Positions 1 to 10,956 are shown, counted from the stretch's first letter. The stretch: DNA of 32,884 nucleotides from an uncultured Pelagibacteraceae bacterium (GCA_902561465.1 CACEPH010000008.1:1-32884), one strand, 5' to 3'. Numbers and translations: made by a program. The notes: generated from the sequence alone by a model not told the origin.

Positions 1-1
1 T

Positions 2-370
2 AAAAAAATTAGACTTTTCGGAATTGATGCTCCAGAAAAAAAACAAATCTGTCAAAAGATATATATGAGTTTTCTTATATTTAATTTTCAAAAGAAGTAC
101 AAATGTGGTGAAAAATCAACTTCAGAATTAGCAAAAAAATTAAAGAATAAAAAAATCAAATGCATTCTTGAGAAAAAAAAAGATAAATATAAAAGAAATA
201 TTGGAACTTGCTATCTTAAAAATCAAGATATTAATAAATGGCTCGTAAGAAGTGGTTATGCAATAGCATATAAAAGATATTCAAAAAAATATATATTAGA
301 TGAACAATATGCCAAAGAAAGTAAATTAGGAATATGGGCAAGTCGGAAGCTAAACACGCAGGACAATTAA
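2..370 (+). CDS. thermonuclease-like (SNase) protein, 5' end outside window, 3' end broken
   Basis: The open frame continues to the window edge upstream of the ATG at 65, and codons 2-64 read KKIRLFGIDAPEKKQICQK, the typical first strand of the staphylococcal nuclease fold. The rest of the fold follows: the KCGEKSTSELAKKL helix, DKYKRNIG (equivalent of DxYxR with the catalytic Arg), WLVRSGYAIAY and the C-terminal helix ending in GIWAS. SNase family proteins cleave DNA/RNA and are often exported, but any signal peptide would lie outside the window. After GIWAS (codons to about 343) the frame reads only eight unrelated residues, RKLNTQDN, and stops. Those bases belong to the phosphoglycerate mutase frame that begins there, so the usual SNase ending (GIWxxxF..P..WR) is missing. 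The fold is almost whole and could still work. The ATG at 65 is internal and is not the start. Confidence 0.75.
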   Translation, partial: KKIRLFGIDAPEKKQICQKIYMSFLIFNFQKKYKCGEKSTSELAKKLKNKKIKCILEKKKDKYKRNIGTCYLKNQDINKWLVRSGYAIAYKRYSKKYILDEQYAKESKLGIWASRKLNTQDN

Positions 371-939
371 TTAAAGAACTTAATATTAAATTCGATGCAT
401 ATTTTACTTCAGAGTTAAAAAGAGCAGTAAATAGCTTAGACATAATCTTGAAAGTTTTGAACGAAAAAAATGCTCAGATTAATAAAACCACTAAATTAAA
501 TGAAAGAAATTATGGCAACCTCACTTCTCTAAATAAAGATGAAATTATAAAAAAATATGGCAATGAACAGGTAAAAATTTGGAGAAGATCATATAATATT
601 CGTCCACCTGCCATGGATACAAAACACCCATATAAAAATAAAATTGATTTAAATAGTTCTAGTGAATCTTTGAAAGATACTTATGAACGTGTATTGCCAT
701 ACTATAAAGAAAAAATAGAACCACTTATTTCACTAAAAAAGAACGTTTTAATTGTATTTCATGGAAATAGTTGTAGAGCATTATTAATGAAACTTTTTAA
801 TATTTCTGAAAATAAAATTATTGAATTTGAAGTGCCAACAGGAAATCCATTGTTAATCAATTTTGATCAGAACTTAAAGGTGAATGATTTTAAATATCTT
901 GATAAAAAAAGAGCTAAAAAGATACTATTTAATGTTTAA
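334..939 (+). pseudogene. gpmA: 2,3-bisphosphoglycerate-dependent phosphoglycerate mutase, N-terminus lost
   Basis: The frame matches GpmA from SEAKHAGQLIKEL onward: LNERNYGNL (LNERHYGxL), the block YGNEQVKIWRRSY, and FHGNSCRALLM, which carries the second active-site histidine. It ends with PTGNPLLINFDQNLK. GpmA interconverts 3- and 2-phosphoglycerate. Intact enzymes are about 230-250 residues and begin with RHGxSxWN, holding the phosphorylated histidine, about 30 residues before the SEAK helix. Here only 'MGK' precedes SEAK, and in-frame upstream DNA belongs to the SNase-like gene in another frame. The enzyme therefore lacks its nucleophile and should be inactive as read. The ATG at 334 is probably fortuitous, being part of the SNase GIW codons. 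The 3' end overlaps the convergent nucleotidyltransferase stop by 15 bases. A chimeric assembly is the alternative to a real deletion. Confidence 0.85.
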
Positions 940-1614
940 ATTTTTATAAACATCTAAATTACTTACATGCAAAAAATTGATATTGCTCTCCATGCCAAAT
1001 AATTCTTTTTTTTTAATTAATTCTTCCCAAATTTTATTCATTGAAAAAACTCTCTCATTTACATTTGAAAAAATCTTAGGTTTCATAATTTGTAGACCCG
1101 TGTAGATATATTGTAAATCTTTTTTATTTTCTTTGTTAATTAAATTATTTTTCAAATTAAAATCTCCCTTCAAGTTTTGATCAAAACTTTTAACCTTGTT
1201 TACAACAAGGATAGAGCAGTTTTTATCACCTAAAAAAAAATCGTTTTCCATTTTCTTAAACTCCTTTACATAATTTAAGCTCCAAATGGTATCAGGGTTT
1301 ATGCACAAAAAACTTTCATTAAAATATTTAAGTGCATTTAGTATACCTCCTCCGGTATCTAATATTTTTTCTTTTTCGTTAACTATAGTGATAGTTAAAT
1401 TAAATTTTTCATTATTAACATAATCTATAATTTGTTCTGAAAGATGGTGAACATTAATTACAACGCTATTTATGCCTGCGGCCTCAAGAAATTTTAATGT
1501 TTTAAATAATAATGTTTCGCCTCCTATTTTTAATAATGGTTTAGGACATTTAAGAGTTAATGGATGAACTCGCTTACCATAACCGGCTGCAAGGATCATT
1601 GCTTTTTTAATCAT
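925..1614 (-). CDS. nucleotidyltransferase, MurU-like (sugar-1-phosphate nucleotide transferase)
   Basis: A 229-residue NTP_transferase family protein. The N-terminus AMILAAGYGKRVHPLT is the GxGxR nucleotide-binding signature, followed by KPLLKIGGETLL, the HHLSEQI segment, LDTGGGILNA, and NPDTIW with the metal-binding aspartate near residue 108. The short single-domain length, without a left-handed beta-helix, fits MurU (N-acetylmuramate-1-phosphate uridylyltransferase of cell-wall recycling) or mannose-1-phosphate guanylyltransferase-like enzymes. Substrate cannot be decided from sequence alone, and no amgK partner lies in the window. The gene starts 14 bases after lpdA and runs in the same direction, so it is probably read from the same transcript as the 2-oxoglutarate dehydrogenase genes. 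Its stop overlaps the convergent gpmA remnant by 15 bases. Confidence 0.8.
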   Translation of the reverse strand: MIKKAMILAAGYGKRVHPLTLKCPKPLLKIGGETLLFKTLKFLEAAGINSVVINVHHLSEQIIDYVNNEKFNLTITIVNEKEKILDTGGGILNALKYFNESFLCINPDTIWSLNYVKEFKKMENDFFLGDKNCSILVVNKVKSFDQNLKGDFNLKNNLINKENKKDLQYIYTGLQIMKPKIFSNVNERVFSMNKIWEELIKKKELFGMESNINFLHVSNLDVYKNLNIK

Positions 1615-1628
1615 GCTTCTTGTAGATA

Positions 1629-3032
1629 TTAGAAATGAATTGGCCTTTTATCAACCGCCATAGCTGCTTCTTTTACTGCCTCACTATGTGTAGGGTGAGC
1701 ATGACAAGTCCTTGCTATATCTTCAGCGCTCGCACCAAATTCCATTGCAAGAGCTAGTTCAGCAATCATTGTTCCTGCTAGAGAACTTATTATTGAAACC
1801 CCCAGCACTTTATCAGTTTTTTCCTCAGCTATTATTTTAACAAATCCTTCAGTATCTGAATTAACTTTTGCCCTAGAATTAGCTAAAAATGGAAATTTTC
1901 CAACTTTATATTTTATTTTTTCTTTTTTAAGTTGCTCTTCAGTTTTACCAACGGTTGCCACTTCAGGTGAAGTATAAACAACAGCAGGAATAACATTGTA
2001 ATTTACATGTCCTGCCTGTCCAGCAATTATTTCTGCAACTGCTATGCCTTCGTCCTCGGCCTTATGGGCTAACATTGGTCCTTTATCTATAACATCGCCA
2101 ATGGCATAAATATTTTTAATTGATGTCTCCAGTTTCTGGTTAACTGTAATTTTTTTATTATTTTGTTTTATGCCTAATTTAACTATATCGTCACCTAAAT
2201 TAGGTTTTCTGCCTACCGCAACCAAAACTTTATCACACTCTATTCTTTCTCTTTTCGCTGTCTCATTACTTGTAAAATCTACAATCGCTTTGTTTTTTAC
2301 TATCCTTACTCCTGTAACTTTCGAATTTAATTTAAAATTAATACCCTGCTTAGTGAGAATTTTTAAAAATTCACTTGAAATATCTTTATCCATACCTGGG
2401 ATTATATGATCTAAAAATTCAATTACTGTAACGTTTGAACCTAATCTTTTCCAAACACTTGAAAGTTCTAGACCAATATACCCGCCTCCTATAACAATTA
2501 ACTCTTTAGGGACCTTTTCAAAAGATAATGCTCCTGTTGATGAAACTATAATTTTTTCATCTATTTTAACTCCTGGCAAAGATGTCGGAATTGAACCCGT
2601 TCCTATTACAATATTTTTAGCTTTATAATTATTTTTTTTTCCAGAGCTATCAGTAACTTTTACTGTATTTTTATCTAATATATAGCCTTTACCTTTTAAA
2701 TGAGTAATTTTGTTTTTTTTAAATAAAAATTCTACTCCTTTTGTTAGCGTTAATATTGATTTTTTTTTATTATTCATCATTTTTGAAAGATTTAGTTTTA
2801 CGTTGCTAACTTCAATGCCTAAGTTATTAAATTCTTTTTGAATTTTGTGGTACATTTCGGAAGAATTGAGGAGGCTTTTTGATGGTATGCAGCCAACATT
2901 TAAACAAGTTCCACCTAAAGTTTCGCCTACTTCCACGCAAGCTGTTTTGAGACCCAGTTGTGCTGATCTTATTGCACAAACATATCCTCCGGGACCAGCT
3001 CCAATTACGACAACATCGAAATCATTATTCAT
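1629..3032 (-). CDS. lpdA: dihydrolipoyl dehydrogenase (E3)
   Basis: A 467-residue flavoprotein, the family's usual length. It reoxidises dihydrolipoamide on the E2 subunit and passes electrons to NAD+ in the 2-oxoglutarate dehydrogenase complex. Visible landmarks are the FAD-binding VVVIGAGPGGYV (residues 7-18), the redox disulfide in GGTCLNVGCIPSK (Cys43 and Cys48), the NAD-binding VIGGGYIGLELSSVWKRLG, the second FAD site NIYAIGDV, and the C-terminal HAHPTHSEA with the catalytic His446/Glu451 pair. It lies 2 bases downstream of sucB, so it is the dedicated E3 of this complex, although it may also serve pyruvate dehydrogenase and glycine cleavage if no other copy exists. No odd features. Confidence 0.97.
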   Translation of the reverse strand: MNNDFDVVVIGAGPGGYVCAIRSAQLGLKTACVEVGETLGGTCLNVGCIPSKSLLNSSEMYHKIQKEFNNLGIEVSNVKLNLSKMMNNKKKSILTLTKGVEFLFKKNKITHLKGKGYILDKNTVKVTDSSGKKNNYKAKNIVIGTGSIPTSLPGVKIDEKIIVSSTGALSFEKVPKELIVIGGGYIGLELSSVWKRLGSNVTVIEFLDHIIPGMDKDISSEFLKILTKQGINFKLNSKVTGVRIVKNKAIVDFTSNETAKRERIECDKVLVAVGRKPNLGDDIVKLGIKQNNKKITVNQKLETSIKNIYAIGDVIDKGPMLAHKAEDEGIAVAEIIAGQAGHVNYNVIPAVVYTSPEVATVGKTEEQLKKEKIKYKVGKFPFLANSRAKVNSDTEGFVKIIAEEKTDKVLGVSIISSLAGTMIAELALAMEFGASAEDIARTCHAHPTHSEAVKEAAMAVDKRPIHF

Positions 3033-3034
3033 TA

Positions 3035-4384
3035 TTAAAGATCTAAAAATAGTCTACGTGGTTCTTCAAGACACTCTTTAATTGTTTTTAAAAAAGAAAC
3101 AGCTTCCTTGCCATCAATTATTCTATGGTCATATGACAAAGCCAAATACATTATAGGTCTTATAACAACACTGTTTTCCTTTACTACAGGTCTTTCTATA
3201 ATGTTATGCATACCCAAAATACCTGTTTGAGGCGGATTTAATATCGGTGTAGAAAGCATTGAACCATAAATTCCTCCATTGCTAATAGTAAAGGTTCCAC
3301 CTTGAAGATCATTAATTGTAATTTTACCTTTTTGTGCCTTTTCTGATAATAAAAATATATTTCTTTCTATATCAGCAAAAGATAACTCGTCTGCTTTTTT
3401 TAATACAGGGACTACCAGTCCTCTATTTGTTCCTATAGCAATAGAAATATTATAATAATTCTTATAAATAATAGAATCTCCTTCTATTTCTGCATTTACA
3501 GATGGAAAATTTTTTAAAGCTACAACTGAAGCTTTAACAAAAAATGACATAAATCCTAATTTAACTGAATATTTTTTTTGAAAATCTTCTTGATAGTCTT
3601 GTCTCATTTGCACAATACTTTGCATATCAACTTCGTTAAATGTGGTTAGCATTGCAGCACTATCTTGTGCTTGTTTTAATCTTTTTGCGATAGTTAACCT
3701 TAATCTTGTCATTTTGACACGCTCCTCAGGTCCGTGGGTGATTTTTCTTTTTGATTCTTGAGGAGTGTTGCCCATTAAATTAATTAAATCACCTTTTAAA
3801 ATTCTTCCTTCTTTTCCAGTACCTTTAATTTTTGATATATCAATATCATTTTCTTCAACAATTTTTCTTACTGAAGGAGCTAAATGTTTTTTAGCTTTGG
3901 GAGGTACATATTTTTTTTCCTCAGTCTCGATAATTTCTTCCTCTGCCAAAGTATCTAAAACTAATGCTCCATTAGAGTTTTCATCAATAACTTCTTCCTT
4001 TAATGGTAAAGCTTCTTCTTTTTTGGAAATTATTTTTCTTTCTTTCTTTTGTTCTTGAACAATAACTTTTTTAATAGCTTTTTTTGGTGGTGCGTATGAT
4101 TGTTGTTTTTTTTCCTCTGTCTTTGTTTCTTTAATTGAGTCAGATTTTTCTGAACTTACAAGGCCCAACAAAGTTCCAACTCCGACTGTATCTCCTTCTT
4201 TTACTTTAATTGAAGATAAAGTTCCGCTTAATGGTGAAGGAACTTCAACATTTACTTTGTCTGTTTCAAGTTCTACCAAAGGTTCGTCGGTATCCACTTC
4301 TTCGCCAACCTGCTTTAGCCATTTTGATACGGTAGCCTCTGTTACCGATTCTCCTAAAGATGGTACTAAAATTTGATTCGACAT
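3035..4384 (-). CDS. sucB: dihydrolipoyllysine succinyltransferase, E2 of 2-oxoglutarate dehydrogenase
   Basis: E2 core of the 2-oxoglutarate dehydrogenase complex; it moves the succinyl group from E1 to CoA through a swinging lipoyl arm. Domains in order: lipoyl domain (residues 1-75) with the modified Lys43 in ETDKVNVE; a long Lys/Glu-rich linker (about 80-165); the E3/E1-binding peripheral domain ([12 protein letters not shown] through GRILKGDL, about 168-204); and the catalytic domain ending in [12 protein letters not shown] with His420 and Asp424 of the HxxxDG motif. At 449 residues it is somewhat longer than common SucB proteins (around 400-430), the excess being in the linker. It starts 2 bases after the sucA stop and is followed 2 bases later by lpdA, which strongly suggests translational coupling. 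Confidence 0.97.
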   Translation of the reverse strand: MSNQILVPSLGESVTEATVSKWLKQVGEEVDTDEPLVELETDKVNVEVPSPLSGTLSSIKVKEGDTVGVGTLLGLVSSEKSDSIKETKTEEKKQQSYAPPKKAIKKVIVQEQKKERKIISKKEEALPLKEEVIDENSNGALVLDTLAEEEIIETEEKKYVPPKAKKHLAPSVRKIVEENDIDISKIKGTGKEGRILKGDLINLMGNTPQESKRKITHGPEERVKMTRLRLTIAKRLKQAQDSAAMLTTFNEVDMQSIVQMRQDYQEDFQKKYSVKLGFMSFFVKASVVALKNFPSVNAEIEGDSIIYKNYYNISIAIGTNRGLVVPVLKKADELSFADIERNIFLLSEKAQKGKITINDLQGGTFTISNGGIYGSMLSTPILNPPQTGILGMHNIIERPVVKENSVVIRPIMYLALSYDHRIIDGKEAVSFLKTIKECLEEPRRLFLDL

Positions 4385-4386
4385 TC

Positions 4387-7278
4387 CTAGATAAGTACCT
4401 TTTCTACTATTTGCTTTTGTTGGTCAATATGCCTTTTTATATACCCTGTAGCTGGTGAAGCAGCTGGTTTTCTTCCAATATACCTCACTTCTTTGTTTTC
4501 AGCATCTATATAATTTAGTGCCCATTCAATATAATTACGGGCAGAATTCCATGCACCCATATTTTGAGGCTCTTCTTGACACCAATAGAACTTTGCATTC
4601 TTTCTAAATCTTTTTAATTCTGTTGCTAAAGTTTTTACAGGAAAAGGATATAATTGTTCTATTCTAACAAAATACACTTTGTCATTTTTTATTTTTTCTC
4701 TAGCTTCTAAAAGATCAAAATAAATTTTACCCGAGCATAATATTACTTTTTTTATTTTTTTATCCTCTCTAATACTAATAAGACCATAGTCTTTTATTCC
4801 GGCATGATCTGGTAGAATTCTATGGAAAAAATTTTTTTTCGTAAAATCTTCTATATTAGATACACATCTTTTATTTCTTAATAGAGATTTTGGAGTCATT
4901 ATAATTAAAGGTTTACGGAACTCTCTGTGCATCTGTCTTCTCAATGCATGAAAATAATTTGCTGGCGTCGTACAATTAATAACCTGAATATTTTCTTGAG
5001 CACATAACTGTAAAAATCTTTCTAATCTTGCTGATGAGTGTTCTGGACCTTGACCCTCATAACCATGTGGAAGCAGCATTACCAAACCGCTGGCTCTAGC
5101 CCATTTTCTTTCGCCAGATGCAACAAATTGGTCAATTATTACTTGTGCTCCGTTCGCAAAATCTCCAAATTGAGCTTCCCATACGACTAGTGATGTAGGC
5201 TCTGATAGGGCATAACCATGTTCAAAACCAAGCACTGCAAACTCTGAAAGTAAACTATCAATGACCTCAAAACGTTTCTGCTTTTGTGAAATATTATTTA
5301 GTGGAGTGTAATACTTGTTATTATTTTGGTCTCTTAAAACAGAATGTCTTTGCGAAAAAGTTCCTCTTCCAGAATCTTGTCCTGAAAGCCTAACAGGATA
5401 TCCCTCATCTAAAAGAGTAGCAAAAGCTAACTGTTCCGCTGTTGCCCAATCAAAACCTTTTCCACTTTGGAACATTTTTTTTTTATTTTGAAAAATTTTT
5501 TTTATAGTTGAATGAGCCTCAAAATCCTTTGGAATATAAGTTATTTTTTCTCCAATCTTTTTTATTTTATCTAATGAAACTCCTGTAACACCTCTTTTAT
5601 CCTTACCTCTTTCAGGTTTAAATCTGCTCCATACACCTTCGTACCACTCAAGTTTTGGTTTATAACTTTTTGCAGTTTTAAATTGTTCATCAAGAAGATT
5701 TTTAAATTCTGTTTTCATTTTATTAAATTCCTCTTTTGTAATAGTTTCTTCTTTGATGAGTTTATTTCCGTAAACATTTACAGTTGTAGGATGTTGTTTT
5801 ATTTTTTTATACATTAATGGCTGCGTGAAAGAAGGTTCATCTCCTTCATTGTGTCCAAATCTACGGTAACAAATCATATCTATGACGACGTCTTTATTAA
5901 ATTTTTGTCTAAACTCAATTGCTATTTTTGCACAATGCACGACTGATTCAGGATCGTCTCCATTACAATGAAGTATTGGAGCTTCAACTACCTTTCCTAA
6001 ATCTGAAGGGTAAGGACTTGATCTTGCAAATCTTGGATTTGTTGTAAAACCTATCTGATTATTTACTATTATATGAATAGTTCCCCCAGTATTATGCCCA
6101 GGAAGTCCTGACATTGCAAAACATTCTGCGACAACTCCTTGTCCCGCAAAAGCTGCATCTCCATGCAATAAAACAGGAATTACTTTGTTTCTATTTTTAT
6201 CTTTATGAAAAAATTGTTTGGCTCGAACCTGCCCTAATACTACAGGATTAACAGCTTCAAGATGTGAAGGATTATCAGTTAAGCTTATATGTACTAAATT
6301 GCCATCAAATTCTCTATTTGATGAAGCTCCTAAATGATATTTAACATCTCCTGTGGAATCAGCAGGTGTACTGTTAAATTCACCGGCAAATTCATTAAAT
6401 ATTCTTTTATAGGATTTTTGAAGCAAGTTAGCTAATACATTCAATCTACCTCTGTGAGGCATGCCAATTTTTACTTCCTTAACTCCTAATTGCCCACCAC
6501 GCTTAATGATTTGTTCAAGCGCGGGTATTAAAGACTCAGCCCCATCTAAACCAAACCTTTTAGTACCAACAAATTTGACTGCTAAATATTTTTCAAAACC
6601 TTCAGCTTGTATTAATTTATTTAAAATGGCTTTCTTTCCATTGTTGGTAAATTTTAATTGATTTTCTTCTTTTTCCATTCTTTCTCTAAACCATACTTTT
6701 TCAATTGGATCAGCAATATGCATATATTCCACGCCAATAGTTGAACAATAAGTTTTTTTAAGAAAAGAAAGTATTTCATTAACTGTTGCGTAACTACGAT
6801 TCATATAAGAGTGAATATAAATTTTTTTATTATAATCTTCTTTTTTAAATCCATGGTCTGCAGGATGCAATTCGTGTAAATATTTTCTTTCCATCATGCC
6901 TAATGGATCTAAGTTTGCTATTAAATGTCCTCTAATTCTATATGCTCGAATTAAAGCAATAGCTTTTACTGACTGACTCTTTTGTATTTCAAAGTTTTCT
7001 TGAGAAGTTGATTCTCCATTCGTTGGTTGCTGTTTATTTTTTTCTATAAAATTTTGTTTTGGTATATTATTTTTTTTACGTCCCCAAGTTGGTCCAAGTA
7101 TTTCTTTTTTTACAATTTCTTTGTCTTCACCAAGTCCATCAAAAAATTCAACCCAGCTTTGAGGAATTGCTGAAGGATTTTTGAGATATTGTAAGTAAAT
7201 CTCATCAACAAAAGAACTGTTAATTCCATGTAAAAAAGAAGTTTGTTCTAAAATCGTATTAAATTTTTTAGAGGTCAT
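4387..7278 (-). CDS. sucA: 2-oxoglutarate dehydrogenase E1 component
   Basis: A 963-residue thiamine-diphosphate enzyme that decarboxylates 2-oxoglutarate and succinylates the E2 lipoyl group. The N-terminus ([19 protein letters not shown], then SWVEFFDGL) is the E2-binding segment typical of OGDH E1. Further landmarks are [43 protein letters not shown] near the ThDP site, the metal/ThDP stretch [21 protein letters not shown], and the transketolase-like C-terminal half ([33 protein letters not shown]). Length agrees with proteobacterial SucA (about 930-990). It follows sucD after a 42-base gap and precedes sucB by 2 bases. Confidence 0.98.
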   Translation of the reverse strand: MTSKKFNTILEQTSFLHGINSSFVDEIYLQYLKNPSAIPQSWVEFFDGLGEDKEIVKKEILGPTWGRKKNNIPKQNFIEKNKQQPTNGESTSQENFEIQKSQSVKAIALIRAYRIRGHLIANLDPLGMMERKYLHELHPADHGFKKEDYNKKIYIHSYMNRSYATVNEILSFLKKTYCSTIGVEYMHIADPIEKVWFRERMEKEENQLKFTNNGKKAILNKLIQAEGFEKYLAVKFVGTKRFGLDGAESLIPALEQIIKRGGQLGVKEVKIGMPHRGRLNVLANLLQKSYKRIFNEFAGEFNSTPADSTGDVKYHLGASSNREFDGNLVHISLTDNPSHLEAVNPVVLGQVRAKQFFHKDKNRNKVIPVLLHGDAAFAGQGVVAECFAMSGLPGHNTGGTIHIIVNNQIGFTTNPRFARSSPYPSDLGKVVEAPILHCNGDDPESVVHCAKIAIEFRQKFNKDVVIDMICYRRFGHNEGDEPSFTQPLMYKKIKQHPTTVNVYGNKLIKEETITKEEFNKMKTEFKNLLDEQFKTAKSYKPKLEWYEGVWSRFKPERGKDKRGVTGVSLDKIKKIGEKITYIPKDFEAHSTIKKIFQNKKKMFQSGKGFDWATAEQLAFATLLDEGYPVRLSGQDSGRGTFSQRHSVLRDQNNNKYYTPLNNISQKQKRFEVIDSLLSEFAVLGFEHGYALSEPTSLVVWEAQFGDFANGAQVIIDQFVASGERKWARASGLVMLLPHGYEGQGPEHSSARLERFLQLCAQENIQVINCTTPANYFHALRRQMHREFRKPLIIMTPKSLLRNKRCVSNIEDFTKKNFFHRILPDHAGIKDYGLISIREDKKIKKVILCSGKIYFDLLEAREKIKNDKVYFVRIEQLYPFPVKTLATELKRFRKNAKFYWCQEEPQNMGAWNSARNYIEWALNYIDAENKEVRYIGRKPAASPATGYIKRHIDQQKQIVEKVLI

Positions 7279-7320
7279 TTAAAGTTAAAATAAATATGGC
7301 TTATTATAAAATTGAAAAAA

Positions 7321-8196
7321 CTATCTTGCAAGTTTGTCATATAAAGTTTTTCCTATTTCAGCTGGTGAATCTGCTATTAAAATGCCACAAGACTTCATCT
7401 TTTCTATTTTATCCTCTGCTCCTCCTTTTCCCCCAGATATAATAGCCCCGGCGTGTCCCATTCTTCTTCCAGGTGGAGCTGTTATACCAGCTATAAATCC
7501 AACAACAGGTTTTTTAACTTTTGAAGATTTTATAAACTCAGCCGCCTCTTCTTCAGAGCTTCCTCCAATTTCTCCAATCATTAAAATAGATTTGGTTTCA
7601 TCATCTTTAAAAAAAAGTTCTAAACAATCTATAAAGCTAGTTCCATTAATTGGATCCCCTCCAATGCCTATAACTGTTGATTGACCCAACCCATTTTCAC
7701 TTGTTTGGGCAACGGCTTCATAAGTAAGTGTTCCAGATCGTGAAACTATTCCGCAAGAACCTTTTTTATGAATTTCTCCGGGCATAATTCCAATTTTGCA
7801 TTCGTTAGGAGTAATAATTCCTGGACAATTTGGTCCAATTAAACGAGATTTAGATTTAGAAATTCTTTGTTTAACACTTATCATATCTAAAATTGGTATG
7901 CCTTCTGTAATACAAACAATTAAAGGAATCTCGCTATCAATAGCCTCTATAATAGCTTGGGATGCAAATTTAGCGGGCACATAAATCATTGTTGCATCCG
8001 CTTTAGTTTTTTCAACTGCCTCTCTAACAGTATTAAAAACTGGTCTTTCTAAATGTGTTTGTCCTCCTTTTTTTGGAGTTACTCCACCAACCAAGTTTGT
8101 TCCATAGGCAATGGCTTGTTTAGAATGAAAAGTGCCATGTGTACCAGTAAAACCCTGACAAATTACTTTTGTATTTTTATTTATTAAAACTGACAT
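7321..8196 (-). CDS. sucD: succinyl-CoA synthetase (ADP-forming) alpha subunit
   Basis: A 291-residue alpha subunit that binds CoA and carries the phosphohistidine of the succinyl-CoA to succinate plus ATP step. CoA-binding [11 protein letters not shown] is at residues 15-25, GPNCPGII at 121-128, and the active-site His248 sits in [13 protein letters not shown]. Length matches the family (about 288-295). The start ATG lies 2 bases after the sucC stop, so alpha and beta are made in coupled, roughly equal amounts. sucA follows after 42 bases, the largest gap inside this operon. No deviation from family motifs is seen. Confidence 0.97.
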   Translation of the reverse strand: MSVLINKNTKVICQGFTGTHGTFHSKQAIAYGTNLVGGVTPKKGGQTHLERPVFNTVREAVEKTKADATMIYVPAKFASQAIIEAIDSEIPLIVCITEGIPILDMISVKQRISKSKSRLIGPNCPGIITPNECKIGIMPGEIHKKGSCGIVSRSGTLTYEAVAQTSENGLGQSTVIGIGGDPINGTSFIDCLELFFKDDETKSILMIGEIGGSSEEEAAEFIKSSKVKKPVVGFIAGITAPPGRRMGHAGAIISGGKGGAEDKIEKMKSCGILIADSPAEIGKTLYDKLAR

Positions 8197-8198
8197 TT

Positions 8199-9359
8199 CT
8201 ATTTAGTTGCATTTATTATTTTTTTCGCAGCATCCGCCAAATTACTTGCAGATATAATTTTTAAATTAGATTTTTTTAATATTTCTTTACCCAGTTTTAC
8301 ATTAGTTCCTGCTAATCTAACTACCAATGGTACTGACAATTTAGTTTCTTTTGCAGCTTCCACAACTCCTTGTGCAAGCACATCACATCTCATAATCCCA
8401 CCAAAAATATTAATTAAAATTCCTTTAACATTTTTATCTGATAATATAATTTTAAATGCCGCTGAAACTTTTTCTTTTGAAGCACCACCACCTACATCAA
8501 GAAAATTGGCAGGTTCTGATCCGTACAGCTTAATTATATCCATGGTTGCCATTGCCAGGCCAGCGCCATTTACCATGCAACCAATAGATCCATTTAATTT
8601 TATGTATGATAAATCATGTCTACTTGCTTCAACTTCTTTGGGATCTTCTTCATCTAAATCACGAAGTTCCAGTATTTTTGGTTGTCTAAAAATTGCGTTA
8701 TCATCAAAATTCATTTTCGCATCTAAACAAATTAATTTTCCAGATTTACTTACAATTAAAGGATTAATTTCAATAAGACTTGCATCCTTTTCTTTAAAAA
8801 TTTTAAACAAAGTATTAATTAAATTATTTGCATCTTTTTTTTGAATTTCTTTCAGTGAAAAAGGTCGAATAATATTTTCAACATCTTTTTTATTAATTTC
8901 TTTATCTAAATCTATTTTTATTGTTGTTATTTTTTCCGGACTTTTGGATGCAATTTTTTCTATATCCGTTCCTCCTTGAGAACTAGTAATAAATGCAATT
9001 TTAGAACTTTTTCTATCGACCACACATGAGAGGTAAAATTCTTTATCAATATCCGTTGCTTCTTCTATATAAATTTTTTTCACTTTTTGCCCTTTTGGTC
9101 CAGTTTGATGAGTTATTAAAGTCTTACCAAGCATTATCTTTGTCTCTTTTATTAAATCTTCTTTATTTTTTACCAATTTTACTCCACCAGCCTTGCCTCT
9201 TCCTCCTGCATGGATTTGTGCTTTTATAACTAAACTTTTTTTATTTAGTTTTTTAATTTTTTCTTCTATTTCTGTTAATTTTAAAATTATTATTCCGTTC
9301 GGAACAGCAACTTTATAATTTCTTAAAATTTCTTTAGCTTGATACTCGTGAATGTTCAT
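8199..9359 (-). CDS. sucC: succinyl-CoA synthetase (ADP-forming) beta subunit
   Basis: A 386-residue ATP-grasp subunit that binds nucleotide and succinate. It begins [17 protein letters not shown] as in essentially all bacterial SucC proteins, continues with [17 protein letters not shown] (ATP-grasp lysine and glycine loop), EINPLIV, the [12 protein letters not shown] metal-binding stretch, the power-helix region [15 protein letters not shown], and the succinate-site [11 protein letters not shown]. Length is usual (about 388). It starts 4 bases after a membrane protein gene that is not part of the TCA cycle, so transcription of the sucC-sucD-sucA-sucB-lpdA run probably begins upstream of that gene, unless a promoter lies inside it. 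Confidence 0.97.
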   Translation of the reverse strand: MNIHEYQAKEILRNYKVAVPNGIIILKLTEIEEKIKKLNKKSLVIKAQIHAGGRGKAGGVKLVKNKEDLIKETKIMLGKTLITHQTGPKGQKVKKIYIEEATDIDKEFYLSCVVDRKSSKIAFITSSQGGTDIEKIASKSPEKITTIKIDLDKEINKKDVENIIRPFSLKEIQKKDANNLINTLFKIFKEKDASLIEINPLIVSKSGKLICLDAKMNFDDNAIFRQPKILELRDLDEEDPKEVEASRHDLSYIKLNGSIGCMVNGAGLAMATMDIIKLYGSEPANFLDVGGGASKEKVSAAFKIILSDKNVKGILINIFGGIMRCDVLAQGVVEAAKETKLSVPLVVRLAGTNVKLGKEILKKSNLKIISASNLADAAKKIINATK

Positions 9360-9363
9360 TTAA

Positions 9364-10956
9364 TTAGATGCACTCTTTTATTTCGTGAAAAGAAAGTTTA
9401 TTTTTTACCAAAAAATTATTTTTGAAACACTTTTCTGGAAAGTATATTTTTATCCTATCAAATTCCATTTCTTTTTCGGTAAAACTTACCAAATAAATAA
9501 CTTTAATGTTATTTTTTTCTAAATTTTTATTTACGAAATCTTTATAATAATTAAAATACTTATGATTTTCAGTGGGATGGGTATTATGATCAAGATACCA
9601 CCTATTTAAAATATTTAAATCTTCATCCAAAACAAGAGAAAAAAATTGATAATGGGTAATTACAACTTTTTTTCTTTGATCTTTTCTTAAAAGTTCAATG
9701 GCTTCATTGATGAATAATAATTCTTTATTTGGATTTTTAGAATATTCTAAAGGCGTAATCCATTTTAAATTTTTTAACTTAGAACTTAACGCAGAGGCTG
9801 GTATAGCTTTTTCTAAATTTATATTTTCTAGATCCATAAATTTTCTATCTAAATTAAATCTGTAATGATATTTAAATGTAGATATTGCAACAACTATAAT
9901 CACGAATAACTTAAAATAATATTTGCTATTAATGGTATCTAGGTTGATGTGTAAAAATCCTGATAAAATTGGTATCAGTGCAAAAATAAATATTTGATTA
10001 GCTGTAATTAATTGATGAAAAATAAATAAAAAAGTTGAAACTATAACTAATGAATTTATTAAAATTAGATAATTATCTATTTTTTTAAACTTATTAAATG
10101 CATTTTTTAAAGTTACAAATATAAGTGGTGCTAAAAAAATATGGATAAACTTAAAATCGCCTATTAATCGATTAAAATTTAATTGATCTACTAAACTAGT
10201 AAAAGCTGATTGATCGTCTGTAATTCTGGCGCCTCCAACTGTAAGTGGAAATAAAATATATTGATAAACGAAATCTTTCAATGGTGTCTTGGAAATTGTT
10301 AGAAATATTGCAAAACAAAATAAAATAAAAAAACTTCCAGATATAAAAAATTTAAAATTATTTAAATTCTTTTTTGAAAAAAAGTAATAGAAAATTATAA
10401 TTATTAAAACTAAATTAATATAAGAAGAAGGGGTTTGTTGAGACAAAAATGCCAAAACCATTGTCACTGGTAACAAAAACCACAAAATATTTGATTGTTT
10501 TTTAATTGCTAAACAAATTAAAAAAATTGAAATTAAAGATAATACAAACGAATGTTGATATGCAAACGGCGTTCCAGAGACTGGATAACAAAGTGTCGCG
10601 ACACTTAGTGCGTAAAGAAAACTGTAAAATTTACTAAGATTTAAATTAGTAAACGTAAAATATGTAACTAGTGAAATTAAAATATTAAAAAAGCAAGCGT
10701 GTATTACATATGAAGACCACTTAGACCCTAATATTAAAAAAAATAAAGCCTGAAGATAATCAACAAACAAACCTTGGAATATCCAAAAATCTCTAATTGG
10801 ATACTTGCCTTTAAGAATACTAAAACCGGTATCAAAAAAAGCAAAGGTGTCTATTGGCATAACACCTAGGTTTCCACTCATCCAATTAATTAGAAATGCG
10901 AAAATACCAATAAAAGCAATATATAAAAAATTAGATTTTAATATTTTTAAATTCAT
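9364..10956 (-). CDS. polytopic membrane protein, GT-C/PMT-like glycosyltransferase candidate
   Basis: A 530-residue protein with about ten hydrophobic segments in the first 360 residues and a soluble C-terminal third. The first extracytoplasmic loop reads DTFAFFDTGFSILKGKYPIRDFWIFQG, the arrangement seen in GT-C (PMT/ArnT-like) lipid-linked sugar transferases: an acidic residue, then G-x-P-x-RDF before the second membrane segment. That is the only family clue, and the sugar and acceptor cannot be told. It lies 4 bases before sucC and is divergent from a methyltransferase, a 93-base gap separating them. The pair looks like a surface-polysaccharide islet placed inside a TCA gene array. No signal peptide distinct from the first membrane helix is evident. 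Membrane protein is certain; glycosyltransferase is an inference. Confidence 0.65.
   Translation of the reverse strand: MNLKILKSNFLYIAFIGIFAFLINWMSGNLGVMPIDTFAFFDTGFSILKGKYPIRDFWIFQGLFVDYLQALFFLILGSKWSSYVIHACFFNILISLVTYFTFTNLNLSKFYSFLYALSVATLCYPVSGTPFAYQHSFVLSLISIFLICLAIKKQSNILWFLLPVTMVLAFLSQQTPSSYINLVLIIIIFYYFFSKKNLNNFKFFISGSFFILFCFAIFLTISKTPLKDFVYQYILFPLTVGGARITDDQSAFTSLVDQLNFNRLIGDFKFIHIFLAPLIFVTLKNAFNKFKKIDNYLILINSLVIVSTFLFIFHQLITANQIFIFALIPILSGFLHINLDTINSKYYFKLFVIIVVAISTFKYHYRFNLDRKFMDLENINLEKAIPASALSSKLKNLKWITPLEYSKNPNKELLFINEAIELLRKDQRKKVVITHYQFFSLVLDEDLNILNRWYLDHNTHPTENHKYFNYYKDFVNKNLEKNNIKVIYLVSFTEKEMEFDRIKIYFPEKCFKNNFLVKNKLSFHEIKECI

Noticed and set aside
231-443. A minus-strand 70-residue hydrophobic frame crossing the nuclease/mutase junction.
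   Set aside because: It is antisense to two recognisable protein frames; its hydrophobicity is expected from the complement of lysine-rich codons.
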